Below the pieces are notes generated by a model. That model saw only the letters and a list, made by a program, of their open reading frames with translations. It did no database searches and was not told the DNA's origin. A stretch of 64,000 nt of DNA from Actinomycetes bacterium (lineage in GTDB: Bacteria; Actinomycetota; Actinomycetes; DATJPE01). The position numbers were made by a program, and so were the translations under genes. Of the stretch, positions 40,749 through 48,363 are shown one piece after another. How positions within the stretch are numbered: position 1 is the first letter of the stretch; the number at the start of each line of letters is the position of its first letter. Location of the stretch: assembly GCA_035506535.1 (NCBI GenBank), contig DATJPE010000093.1, positions 1 to 64,000 of the forward strand, written 5' to 3'.

Positions 40749-41852
40749 GTGACGTCTCGGTGGCTTCGCGCTGCCCTGGTCGGGTCCCTCACGATGACGC
40801 TCGCCGTCACCGCGTCGCCCGCCCGGGGCGACGACCCGGTCGCCCATGCCCGGGCCCAGGCCCGCGCCGCCGAGCGCGAGGTCCGTGCCCTGCAGGTCAA
40901 GGTCGACGCGGCCGAAGCGGCGTATCAGGTCTCGCTCTCCGGCCTGTCCGACGCCGTGACCACGCAGGTCCAAGCCCAGCAGGTCGCCGACCAGGCGACG
41001 CTGCGCGCCCGGGCGGCGATCCAGGCCCAGCGGTTGCACCTCGAGCAGGTCTACCTGTCGGCCGGGACGAGCCAGCTCGGCCTGACCCTCTCGGCCGGCC
41101 CCGTCGCGGCGGCCGACGGCGCCGACTACGTCTCGCGGCTGGTCGAGTCCGACCGTCGTGCGGTGGTGCTGGCGACCCGGGAGCAGCAGCGGGCGATCAC
41201 GACGGCGGTGGGCCTGAGCCGGCAGGCGGACTCGGTCGTGGCGACCGTCGACGCCGTCCAGCAGCGCTACGATGACGTGCAGGCGCTCCTCGACGAGGCC
41301 GAGTCGAGGCTCACCGAGCTGGACGCGACCGCCCGCCAGCTCGCCGACGTGCAGGCGCTCATCAAGGCGCTCAACGCCCAGAAGGCGGCCGCAGACGCGG
41401 CGCGGATGGCGGCGGCCGGCCGAGCACGCGCGAGCGGGATCCCCGCGACCTACCTCGCCCTGTACCAGGCGGCCGCCCTGACCTGCCCCGGGCTGCCCTG
41501 GGTGGTCCTCGCCGCGATCGGCCAGGTCGAGAGTGGGCACGGCGCGGACACCAACACCTCCTCGGCCGGCGCCGAGGGCCCGATGCAGTTCCTGCCGTCG
41601 ACCTTCGCGGCCTACGCCGTCGACGGCGACCACGACGGCGTCACGGACATCCGTGACCCGGCGGACGCCATCTACACCGCGGCGGCGTACCTGTGCGCCA
41701 ACCACGCGGGCCGAAGCGCCGACGGCCTGCGCGGCGCGATCTTCCGCTACAACCACGCCGACTGGTACGTCGACCTGGTCCTCACGGTCGCCGCGAAGAT
41801 CGCCCAGCGGTACGGCGCCCCGGCTCCGCCGCCCTACGCCCCGGTGGGCTGA
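40749..41852 (+). CDS. Secreted coiled-coil lytic transglycosylase
   Basis: A 367-residue exported protein. Signal peptide to about residue 27 (LRAALVGSLTMTLAVTASPARG), then long coiled-coil helices (about 30-225, broken near 120), then a C-terminal SLT domain (about 230-345) with the catalytic Glu in AAIGQVESGHG and the GPMQFLPSTFAAY block, plus AAAYLCANH. It should cleave murein glycan strands outside the cell, with the coiled coil possibly controlling access as in RipA/FtsX-linked hydrolases (inference). GTG 40749 is the start. It overlaps the convergent SPFH gene by 19 bases. Confidence 0.88.
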   Translation: MTSRWLRAALVGSLTMTLAVTASPARGDDPVAHARAQARAAEREVRALQVKVDAAEAAYQVSLSGLSDAVTTQVQAQQVADQATLRARAAIQAQRLHLEQVYLSAGTSQLGLTLSAGPVAAADGADYVSRLVESDRRAVVLATREQQRAITTAVGLSRQADSVVATVDAVQQRYDDVQALLDEAESRLTELDATARQLADVQALIKALNAQKAAADAARMAAAGRARASGIPATYLALYQAAALTCPGLPWVVLAAIGQVESGHGADTNTSSAGAEGPMQFLPSTFAAYAVDGDHDGVTDIRDPADAIYTAAAYLCANHAGRSADGLRGAIFRYNHADWYVDLVLTVAAKIAQRYGAPAPPPYAPVG

Positions 41853-42781
41853 CCCTCCGGCGGCTCCGCCGCGGCCGGCTCCGGCGACGTCCACGCAGAC
41901 AGCTGGCCGGCGAAGGCGTCGCCGAGCGCGGCGACCGAGCGGGAGAGCTCCGCGGGGATGACCCACACCTTGCTGGCCTGCCCGTTGGCGATCTGCGGCA
42001 GCGCCTGCAGATAGGTGTAGGCGAGCAGCTTGGGGTCGGGGTCGCCGACGTGGATCGCGTCGAACACCGTCGAGATGGCCTTCGCCTCGCCCTCGGCCCG
42101 CAGGATCGCGGACTGCTTGTCTCCCTCGGCCCGCAGGATCGCGGACTGCCGCTCCCCTTCCGCGGTGAGGATCTGGCTCTGCTTGAACCCCTCGGCGGTG
42201 AGGATGGTGGCGCGCTTCTCCCGCTCGGCGCGCATCTGCTTCTCCATGGCCTCCTGCACCGAGGCCGGCGGGTCGATCGCCTTGATCTCCACCCGGTTGA
42301 CGCGCACGCCCCACTTGCCGGTGGCCTCGTCGAGGACGCCCCGTAGGGCACCGTTGATGGCATCGCGCGAGGTGAGCACCCGCTCGAGGTCGAGCCCGCC
42401 GACGACGTTGCGCAGCGTGGTGACGGTCAGCTGCTCGATCGCCTGGATGTAGTTGGCGATCTCGTAGGTGGCCGCCTTGGGATCGGTGACCTGGAAGTAG
42501 ATGACCGAGTCGATGTTGACGACCAGGTTGTCCTCGGTGATCACCGGCTGGGGCGGGAAGCTGACCACCTGCTCGCGCAGGTCGACCAGCGGGCGCAACT
42601 TGTCGACGAAGGGCACCAGGATCGACAGGCCCGCGTTCAGCGTCCGGTGATAGCGGCCCAGCCGCTCCACGACGCCGGCCCGTGCCTGCGGGACGATCCG
42701 CACCGTACGGGCCAGCACGATCAGCACGAACACGAAAAGGATCGCGCCGATGACCAGCGACACGGTCTCGGTCTGGCTCAC
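41834..42781 (-). CDS. SPFH/stomatin-like membrane protein (QmcA type)
   Basis: A 315-residue protein with one N-terminal membrane helix (about 8-27), an SPFH domain (about 28-185) and a long helical tail. The tail has four 11-residue repeats of an ILxAEGxxQ pattern (residues 191-234), as in QmcA-like proteins. SPFH proteins form ring cages that hold membrane proteins and proteases. The NfeD partner lies directly upstream (four bases). Confidence 0.92.
   Translation of the reverse strand: MSQTETVSLVIGAILFVFVLIVLARTVRIVPQARAGVVERLGRYHRTLNAGLSILVPFVDKLRPLVDLREQVVSFPPQPVITEDNLVVNIDSVIYFQVTDPKAATYEIANYIQAIEQLTVTTLRNVVGGLDLERVLTSRDAINGALRGVLDEATGKWGVRVNRVEIKAIDPPASVQEAMEKQMRAEREKRATILTAEGFKQSQILTAEGERQSAILRAEGDKQSAILRAEGEAKAISTVFDAIHVGDPDPKLLAYTYLQALPQIANGQASKVWVIPAELSRSVAALGDAFAGQLSAWTSPEPAAAEPPEGQPTGA
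42080..42211 (-). repeat. Four 33-bp repeats within the SPFH gene
   Basis: Four in-frame units of 33 bases encode the hendecad ILxAEGxxQ series. The last two are nearly the same at DNA level (a shared run of about 26 bases), so the tract may vary in copy number between strains. The protein repeat itself is a family trait. Confidence 0.7.
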
Positions 42782-42785
42782 GGGG

Positions 42786-43244
42786 TCAGCCTCCTGGGCT
42801 AGGTGTCTGGGGCTCGCGCTGCTCGGCCGCCACGACTGCAGTGGCGCCGTCGATCCGCACGACGTGGACGGTGAGCCCAGGCTCGTACACCACGCTCGCG
42901 TCGGCGGTGCGCGCGGACCACACCTCGCCGCCGAGCTTGACGCGCCCGTCGCGCCGGTCCACCCGCTCGAGCACGAAACCGGTCGTGCCCACCAGCGCCT
43001 CGACGCCCGTCCTCGTGTGGCGCGGGACCTGCAGGTGGCGCAAGGCGACCGGCCGTACGAAGCCGAGCAGGACGACCGACACGACGGCGGCCACCACGAC
43101 CTGGATCATGAAGGGCGCGCCGAACGCCGCGGCGAAGGCCGCCGCGACCGCACCCCCGGCGAGCATGAGCAGGATGAGGTCCAGCGACAGCAACTCGAGG
43201 CCGATCAGCACGACCGCCGCGATCACCCACCCGAGGACCGACAC
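42786..43244 (-). CDS. NfeD family membrane protein
   Basis: A 152-residue protein with two or three membrane segments (about 5-30 and 40-65) and a C-terminal OB-fold domain starting near GVEALVGTTGFVLERVD. This is the short NfeD class, the usual partner of SPFH proteins, here read just before one. It lacks the ClpP-like protease part of the long class. Confidence 0.9.
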   Translation of the reverse strand: MSVLGWVIAAVVLIGLELLSLDLILLMLAGGAVAAAFAAAFGAPFMIQVVVAAVVSVVLLGFVRPVALRHLQVPRHTRTGVEALVGTTGFVLERVDRRDGRVKLGGEVWSARTADASVVYEPGLTVHVVRIDGATAVVAAEQREPQTPSPGG

Positions 43245-43309
43245 GTCACGATCCTAGTCGCGACGCACGCCCCCGATCGTCGGCCGAGGGCGCGGGTCCG
43301 GCGGGGCGT

Positions 43310-44095
43310 TCAGGCCGCCCGGGCCGACCAGCGTCCCGCGCGGTGCTCGACGCGCAGCGCCATCCCGAAGGTCGCGGACAGCGGGTCCGCGGCCAGCACC
43401 TCCTCCAAGGGGCCGGCGGCGACCACCCGCCCGCCGCGCAGCAGCAGCCCGTGCGTGAAGCCGCGCGGGACCTCCTCCACATGGTGGGTCACCAGCACGA
43501 GCGCCGGGGCGAGCGGGTCGACCGCGAGCTCGCCGAGACGGCGTACCAGGTCCTCCCGGCCCCCCAGGTCGAGGCCCGCGGCCGGCTCGTCGAGGAGGAG
43601 CAGCTCCGGGTCGGCCATGAGCGAGCGCGCGATCTGCACCCGTTTGCGCTCCCCCTCGGACAGCGTCGCGAACCGGCGGCCGGCCAGGTCCACCACGCCG
43701 AGCTGGGCGAGGAGGGTGTCCGCGCGACCCACGTCGAAGCCCTCGTACTGCTCGCGCCAGCGGCCGGTGATCGCCCACGCCCCAGTGAGCACGACGTCGC
43801 GGACCTTCTCCTCCGGCGGCAGCCGGTCGGCCAGGGCGGCCGAGGCCAGCCCCACCCGGGGACGTACCTCGAAGACGTCGACCTGGCCGAGCCGCTCACC
43901 GAGCACGTGCACGACACCCCGTGTTGGATACAGGTACGTCGAGGCGACCTGCAGCAGCGTGGTCTTGCCGGCACCGTTCGGGCCGAGCACGACCCAGCGG
44001 TCGCCGTCCTCGACCGCCCAGTCGACGTCGGCGAGGATCGGCTTGCCGCCACGCGTGACGGTGACCCCTCGCAGGTCGAGCACCGACGCCGTCAC
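43310..44095 (-). CDS. ABC transporter ATP-binding protein
   Basis: A stand-alone 261-residue ABC ATPase: Walker A GPNGAGKTT, signature LSEGERKRVQIARSL, Walker B LLLLDEPAAGLD and the switch His in VTHHVEE. No permease gene is adjacent. The sequence is close to ModF/molybdenum-type or YlmA-like single-domain ATPases that may not act in transport. It is divergent from the next gene by 40 bases. Confidence 0.88.
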   Translation of the reverse strand: MTASVLDLRGVTVTRGGKPILADVDWAVEDGDRWVVLGPNGAGKTTLLQVASTYLYPTRGVVHVLGERLGQVDVFEVRPRVGLASAALADRLPPEEKVRDVVLTGAWAITGRWREQYEGFDVGRADTLLAQLGVVDLAGRRFATLSEGERKRVQIARSLMADPELLLLDEPAAGLDLGGREDLVRRLGELAVDPLAPALVLVTHHVEEVPRGFTHGLLLRGGRVVAAGPLEEVLAADPLSATFGMALRVEHRAGRWSARAA

Positions 44096-44123
44096 GTGCC
44101 GAAACCTACGGCAGCGCGCTGCC

Positions 44124-44129
44124 TAGGCT
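44124..44129 (+). promoter_or_regulatory. Putative -10 element for a leaderless transcript
   Basis: TAGGCT lies six bases before GTG 44136. With the usual -10 to +1 distance the transcript would begin at or next to this GTG, giving a leaderless message. No good -35 hexamer is seen. Confidence 0.35.
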
Positions 44130-44135
44130 GTGCAG

Positions 44136-44894
44136 GTGGTCGACCTCCCGCCGCGCCGGGCAGCCCTGTTCGTGGCCTGGGGCAACGCCTTCCTGGCTGG
44201 CGACGTCGACCCCGACACCGCCAGCGCGGCCATCCGTGGCCGTGACGAGTCGCACGAGGTCATGGGTCTGTCCCAGGACCGGGTCACGCTGCCCGTGGCC
44301 CTGCAGGTGCTCGCGCGTGAGGGAGCGCGGGGTTTCCGGCTGGTCCTCCCCGTGGCGGGGGACGTGTCGGGGCTGCCCGGACCGCCCGCGTTCAACGCCG
44401 CCGCCCTCGAGGCGGGTGAGGCGGTCCTGGTGACCTCGGCCCGCCCGCTGGGCGCGGTGCCCACGCTCACAGGCACCCCCGATGCGGTCCGCGTGAGCTG
44501 GACAGCCTCGCCCGTGGCGCATCGTTCGGACGGCCCGCCGTCCCTGACCGAGGCCGAGCGCGAGCTGGCGGGGGCGATGCGCGAGGCGACCGACCTGCTG
44601 ACCTCGCTCGACATCGCACGTCTCGGCCCCGAGTCCGCGGACCTCCTCGCCGCTCTGCGCGGAGGGGCCTTCGACGGGCCCCGGCTGCCGCCCGGCCTCC
44701 CCCCACGAGCCGACGAGGTCGCCGTCCGCGGCCGTCGCCTCGCCGCGATCGTGACTCTCGCGCGAGCCGACGACGGCGGCGCGCTCAGCGCAGGTGAGGC
44801 GACCCGGCGTCGCGAGGCGCTGGCGCCCCTCGACCGGGCCGCCCGGCGCGCCATCTGCGCCGCCTTCAGCGCGGGCGCGCATCAGGAGCACTAG
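44136..44894 (+). CDS. Conserved-looking hypothetical protein
   Basis: A 252-residue soluble protein I do not recognise. It opens LPPRRAALFVAWGNAFLAGDVDPDTAS, has a strand-rich middle (about 60-130) and a helical C-terminal half with a long Glu/Arg/Ala helix. There is no signal, membrane segment or metal motif. Codon pattern is normal for the window and supports a real gene. The last eight residues (SAGAHQEH, stop TAG) come from the first unit of a 25-bp tandem repeat, so its C-terminus has been reshaped or preserved by that duplication. An in-frame GTG at 44130 is an alternative start. Confidence 0.7.
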   Translation: MVDLPPRRAALFVAWGNAFLAGDVDPDTASAAIRGRDESHEVMGLSQDRVTLPVALQVLAREGARGFRLVLPVAGDVSGLPGPPAFNAAALEAGEAVLVTSARPLGAVPTLTGTPDAVRVSWTASPVAHRSDGPPSLTEAERELAGAMREATDLLTSLDIARLGPESADLLAALRGGAFDGPRLPPGLPPRADEVAVRGRRLAAIVTLARADDGGALSAGEATRRREALAPLDRAARRAICAAFSAGAHQEH

Positions 44895-44942
44895 CGCGGG
44901 CGCGCATCAGGAGCACTGGCGCGGGCGCGCATCAGGAGCACT
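44868..44942. repeat. Three tandem copies of a 25-bp unit
   Basis: Units at 44868-44892, 44893-44917 and 44918-44942. The first two are the same and the third differs only in its first base. Each holds GCGCGGGCGCGCATCAGGAG. The first unit codes the end of the upstream gene and its stop codon spans the junction with the second (TAG), so copies two and three are untranslated. The array ends 31 bases before the serB ATG. Confidence 0.95.
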
Positions 44943-44973
44943 GAACAGGCCCACGGGTATCGTTCGCCGCGCC

Positions 44974-46197
44974 ATGGCAGACCTCGGGACCGCCCTCGTC
45001 ACGCTGTCCGGACCCGACCGTCCGGGGGTGACCACGCAGCTGTTCGCCGCGCTGGGAGCCGCCGTACCGGCCGACGTGCTCGATGTCGAGCAGGTGGTCA
45101 TCCGTGGCCAGCTCGTTCTCGGCGTCCTGCTGGGACCGGTGTCCGGCGCGGATGACCTGCTGGCCGTACGTCGCGCGGCGCACGAGGTCGCTGACCGGGT
45201 CGGCATGAGCGTCACGGTCGCCGCGGGCGCCGAGGAGGCCGACCCCCGGCGGGTCGGCCGCGTCCACGTCACCGTCCTCGGCAGACCGCTGCGCCCCGGG
45301 GTCGTCGCGGCCCTGGCCGGGCGCATCGCAGACCTCGGCGCCAACATCGACCGGATCCAGCGACTGTCGCGCTATCCCGTGACGAGCATCGAGTTCGAGG
45401 TGTCGGGGGCCGACCCGGAGGACCTGCGCTCCGCCCTCGCCGCCGAAGCGGCCACCCAGGCCGTGGACGTCGCCGTCGAGCCGTCCGGCCTGTACCGCCG
45501 CGCGAAGCGGCTCGTCGTGATGGACGTGGACTCCACCCTCATCCAGGGTGAGGTCATCGAGATGCTCGCCGCCCGGGCGGGCTGCCTGGAGCAGGTCGCC
45601 GCGGTCACCGAGGCGGCCATGCGCGGCGAGCTCGACTTCGCCGCGTCGCTTCGCGCGCGCGTGGCGCTGCTGCGTGGGGTGCCCGAGTCGGCGCTCGACG
45701 ACGTACGGCGGGAGGTGCTGCTCTCGCCCGGTGCGCGGACGCTGGTCCGAACGCTCAAACGCCTCGGCTACGAGGTGGCGGTCGTGAGCGGCGGGTTCAC
45801 CCAGGTGATCGAGCATCTGGTCCGCGAGCTGGGCATCGACCACAGTGCGGCGAACACCCTGGAGGTGGTGGACGGGGTGCTCACCGGCGGGTTGGTCGGG
45901 GCCATCGTCGACCGCCGCGGCAAGGCCAACGCCCTGGAGCGCTTCGCCGCGGCCGCGGGCGTGCCCCTGTCCCAGACAGTCGCGATCGGCGACGGCGCGA
46001 ACGACCTCGACATGCTGGCGCGCTCCGGGATGGGGATCGCCTTCAACGCCAAGCCGGTCGTCCGCGACGCCGCCGACGCCAGCGTCACGGTGCCCTACCT
46101 CGACGCGGTCCTCTACCTGCTCGGCATCAGCCGCGAGGAGGTCGAGGAGGCCGACGCGGCCGAGGGGACCCCGACGCCCGCGCCGCCGCTGGACTGA
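44974..46197 (+). CDS. serB: Phosphoserine phosphatase
   Basis: A 407-residue enzyme for the last step of serine synthesis. Two N-terminal ACT-type domains (about 1-80 and 90-170; GPDRPGVTTQLF and GRPLRPGVVAALAGRIADL) precede the HAD phosphatase. The nucleophile is Asp 184 in MDVDSTLIQGE with Asp 186 as acid/base; AVVSGGFTQVIEHL, the Lys in RRGKANAL and the GDGANDLDML motif complete it. ATG 44974 opens exactly at the first ACT strand. The ACT domains suggest serine feedback. Confidence 0.95.
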   Translation: MADLGTALVTLSGPDRPGVTTQLFAALGAAVPADVLDVEQVVIRGQLVLGVLLGPVSGADDLLAVRRAAHEVADRVGMSVTVAAGAEEADPRRVGRVHVTVLGRPLRPGVVAALAGRIADLGANIDRIQRLSRYPVTSIEFEVSGADPEDLRSALAAEAATQAVDVAVEPSGLYRRAKRLVVMDVDSTLIQGEVIEMLAARAGCLEQVAAVTEAAMRGELDFAASLRARVALLRGVPESALDDVRREVLLSPGARTLVRTLKRLGYEVAVVSGGFTQVIEHLVRELGIDHSAANTLEVVDGVLTGGLVGAIVDRRGKANALERFAAAAGVPLSQTVAIGDGANDLDMLARSGMGIAFNAKPVVRDAADASVTVPYLDAVLYLLGISREEVEEADAAEGTPTPAPPLD

Positions 46198-46213
46198 CGC
46201 GGCTCAGCCGCGT
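46197..46213. terminator. Short GC hairpin between convergent serB and phosphatase genes
   Basis: An almost perfect inverted repeat (ACGCGG...CCGCGT, loop CTCAG) sits in the six-base gap of the tail-to-tail pair and could act on both strands. There is no T run, so its strength as an intrinsic terminator is doubtful. Confidence 0.35.
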
Positions 46214-46746
46214 GGGACCGCGAACTCGAGCAGCGCGGCGCGCCCGGTGGACACATCCGCCCAGGCGCAGCCGATCTCCAGCACGGCGATGCCCGACGTG
46301 GGGAAGGAGGCGCCCGCGAGGGCTCGCGCGGTCTCCTGCTCGTGATCGGCGAGGTCGACGACCAGGTCGTGCATGCCGGGGTTGTGGCCGATGAGCAGGG
46401 CCGTGCGACAGCCCTCGTCGATGCTGCGCACGACGCCGCGAAGGGTGGGCAGGCTCGCGTCGTAGATCGCCTCGTCGAAGCTGGCCTCGGGGACCGAGCC
46501 TGTGCCGGCCAGCCCCTTGGCCACCCGCGACCACGTCTCCCTGGTCCGCGCCGCCGGGGAGCAGAGGACGACGTCGGGGAGAAGGCCCTGCGCGGCGAGC
46601 CACTCTCCCGCCGCGAGGGCGTCGCGTCGGCCGCGGCCGGACAGCGGGCGCTCGTCGTCGGGCACACCGGGCGGCCAGCCTGACTTCGCGTGCCTCAGCA
46701 CGACGAGTCGGTGGCGGCCGCCGGAACTATGAAGCGGATCACTCAC
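46204..46746 (-). CDS. SixA-like histidine phosphatase
   Basis: A 180-residue phosphatase of the histidine (phosphoglycerate mutase-like) superfamily. The RHG-type motif is LVVLRHAKSGWP with the catalytic His; the second His is in LLIGHNPGMHDLV. The PDDERPLSGRGRRDA segment is typical of the SixA branch. It may remove phosphate from His of signalling proteins or act on small molecules; the substrate is open. Confidence 0.88.
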   Translation of the reverse strand: MSDPLHSSGGRHRLVVLRHAKSGWPPGVPDDERPLSGRGRRDALAAGEWLAAQGLLPDVVLCSPAARTRETWSRVAKGLAGTGSVPEASFDEAIYDASLPTLRGVVRSIDEGCRTALLIGHNPGMHDLVVDLADHEQETARALAGASFPTSGIAVLEIGCAWADVSTGRAALLEFAVPRG

Positions 46747-46785
46747 GAGACCATCATGCCCAACCAGGAGCGTGCGCGGGCGTCG

Positions 46786-47553
46786 TCAGGCGCCGATGGC
46801 ATGCACGCCGCCGTCGACGTGGACGATCTCGCCGGTGGTGCGCGGGAACCAGTCGGAGAGCAGGGCCACGCAGGCCCGCGCGGCCGGCTCCGGGTCGGCG
46901 AGGTCCCAGCCGAGGGGGGCCCGCTCAGACCACACCTGCTCGAAGGACTCGAAGCCGGGGATCGACTTCGCCGCCATGGTGCGGATCGGCCCGGCCGCGA
47001 CGAGGTTCACCCGGACCCCGGCTGGTCCGAGATCACGGGCGAGGTAGCGGGCGGTGGACTCGAGAGCAGCCTTCGCGACGCCCATCCAGTCATATGTCGG
47101 CCACGCGACCGTGGCGTCGAAGTCCAGCCCCACGACCGACAGGCCGCCGGATCCGGCGAGGGGCAGCACCGCGGTGGTGAGGGACTTCAGCGAGTACGCC
47201 GACACGTGGACCGCCGTGGCCACGTCGTCCCACGGGGTGTGCAGGAAGTTGCCGCCGAGCGCGGAGGTGGGCGCGAAGGCGATGGCGTGCAGGACCCCGT
47301 CGAGGGAGTCGACGTGCTCCCGGACCCGGTCGGAGAGCGAGGAGAGGTGCTCGTCGTCGGTGACGTCGAGCTCGACGACCGGTGGCGGGCTGGGCAGCCG
47401 TTGGGCGATCCGCTGTACCAGCGAGAGCCGACCGTAGCCGGTGAGCACGACGGTGGCCCCCTCCTCCTGGGCCAGCCGGGCCACGGAGAAGGCGATCGAG
47501 GCGTCGGTGAGCACGCCGGTGACGAGCAGCCGCTTTCCGTCGAGCAGTCCCAT
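46786..47553 (-). CDS. fabI: Enoyl-ACP reductase, InhA-like FabI
   Basis: NADH-dependent last step of fatty-acid elongation, 255 residues. It starts GLLDGKRLLVTGVLTDASIAFSVA and has the catalytic pair Tyr 154 and Lys 161 in PTYDWMGVAKAALES, matching InhA Tyr158/Lys165. At the NADH-site position of InhA Ser94 this protein has Ala 90 (LHAIAF). It is 48 bases after fabG, the same order as mabA-inhA in mycobacteria. The symbol inhA would be equally fair. Confidence 0.93.
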   Translation of the reverse strand: MGLLDGKRLLVTGVLTDASIAFSVARLAQEEGATVVLTGYGRLSLVQRIAQRLPSPPPVVELDVTDDEHLSSLSDRVREHVDSLDGVLHAIAFAPTSALGGNFLHTPWDDVATAVHVSAYSLKSLTTAVLPLAGSGGLSVVGLDFDATVAWPTYDWMGVAKAALESTARYLARDLGPAGVRVNLVAAGPIRTMAAKSIPGFESFEQVWSERAPLGWDLADPEPAARACVALLSDWFPRTTGEIVHVDGGVHAIGA

Positions 47554-47601
47554 CCCTGTCCTCTCCCTCGCTGGCCGGTACGCGCCTGTGCCGTCCGGCG
47601 G

Positions 47602-48306
47602 TCAGTGGCCCATGCCGAGCCCGCCGTCGACCGGGATCACCGCGCCGGTGACGTACGCGGCGCCGTCGCCGGCGAGGAAGGCCACGACGGCCCCGACCTC
47701 CTCGGGCGCCGCGTAACGCCCCAGCGGGACCTGGGCGAGGATCTCCTTGCGCCGCTCCTCGGTGAGCTCGGCGGTCATCGCGGTGTCGACGAAGCCCGGC
47801 GCGACGACGTTCGCCGTGATGCCCCTCGACCCGAGCTCGCGGGCGAGGGTGCGGGCGAAGCCGACCAGCCCGGCCTTGGACGCCGCGTAGTTCGCCTGCC
47901 CGGCGGAGCCGGTGAGGCCGACGACGGAGGAGATGAAGATGAGTCGACCGTAGCGCGCGCGCAGCATGGACCGGGCGGCCCGCTTCGCCACGCGGAACGA
48001 CCCGACGAGGTTGGTCTCCAGGACCGCGTCGAAGTCCTCCTCGGACATGCGCAGCAGCAGGGTGTCCCGCGTGATGCCGGCGTTGGCGACGAGGATCTCG
48101 ACCGGACCGAGGTCGGCCTCGATCGCGTCGAAGGCCGCGTCGACGGAGGCGCCGTCGGTCACGTCGCAGGCGAAGCACCGCAGGTCCGCGGGGCCGTCCC
48201 CCGAGCGCGAGGTGACGGCCACCCGGTGCCCGTCTGCCGCGAGCGCCCGGGCGACTGCCAGCCCGATCCCCCGGTTCCCGCCGGTGACCAGCGCTACCCG
48301 TCCCAC
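47602..48306 (-). CDS. fabG: 3-oxoacyl-ACP reductase
   Basis: SDR of 234 residues. VTGGNRGIGLAVARAL binds NADPH, NAGITRDTLLLRM is the typical FabG block, SSVVGLTGSAGQANYAASKAG holds the Ser-Tyr-Lys triad and VAPGFVDTAMT follows. It reduces 3-oxoacyl-ACP in fatty-acid synthesis and is co-transcribed with the enoyl reductase. It is divergent from tldD with 57 bases between starts. Confidence 0.93.
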   Translation of the reverse strand: MGRVALVTGGNRGIGLAVARALAADGHRVAVTSRSGDGPADLRCFACDVTDGASVDAAFDAIEADLGPVEILVANAGITRDTLLLRMSEEDFDAVLETNLVGSFRVAKRAARSMLRARYGRLIFISSVVGLTGSAGQANYAASKAGLVGFARTLARELGSRGITANVVAPGFVDTAMTAELTEERRKEILAQVPLGRYAAPEEVGAVVAFLAGDGAAYVTGAVIPVDGGLGMGH

Positions 48307-48351
48307 GCCTCCGCCCTCCGCTTCGTCCGGGCCCTGACGCTAGCGCCTCGA

Positions 48352-48357
48352 TAGGGT
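48352..48357 (+). promoter_or_regulatory. Putative -10 element for leaderless tldD
   Basis: TAGGGT ends six bases before GTG 48364, so transcription would start at the start codon. No ribosome site is visible before this GTG, which fits a leaderless message. The -35 is not clear. Confidence 0.35.
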
Positions 48358-48363
48358 CCTCGG

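Noticed and set aside
44868-44942. Considered as a CRISPR-like array
   Set aside because: The units are directly adjacent with no spacers and one unit codes a protein end.
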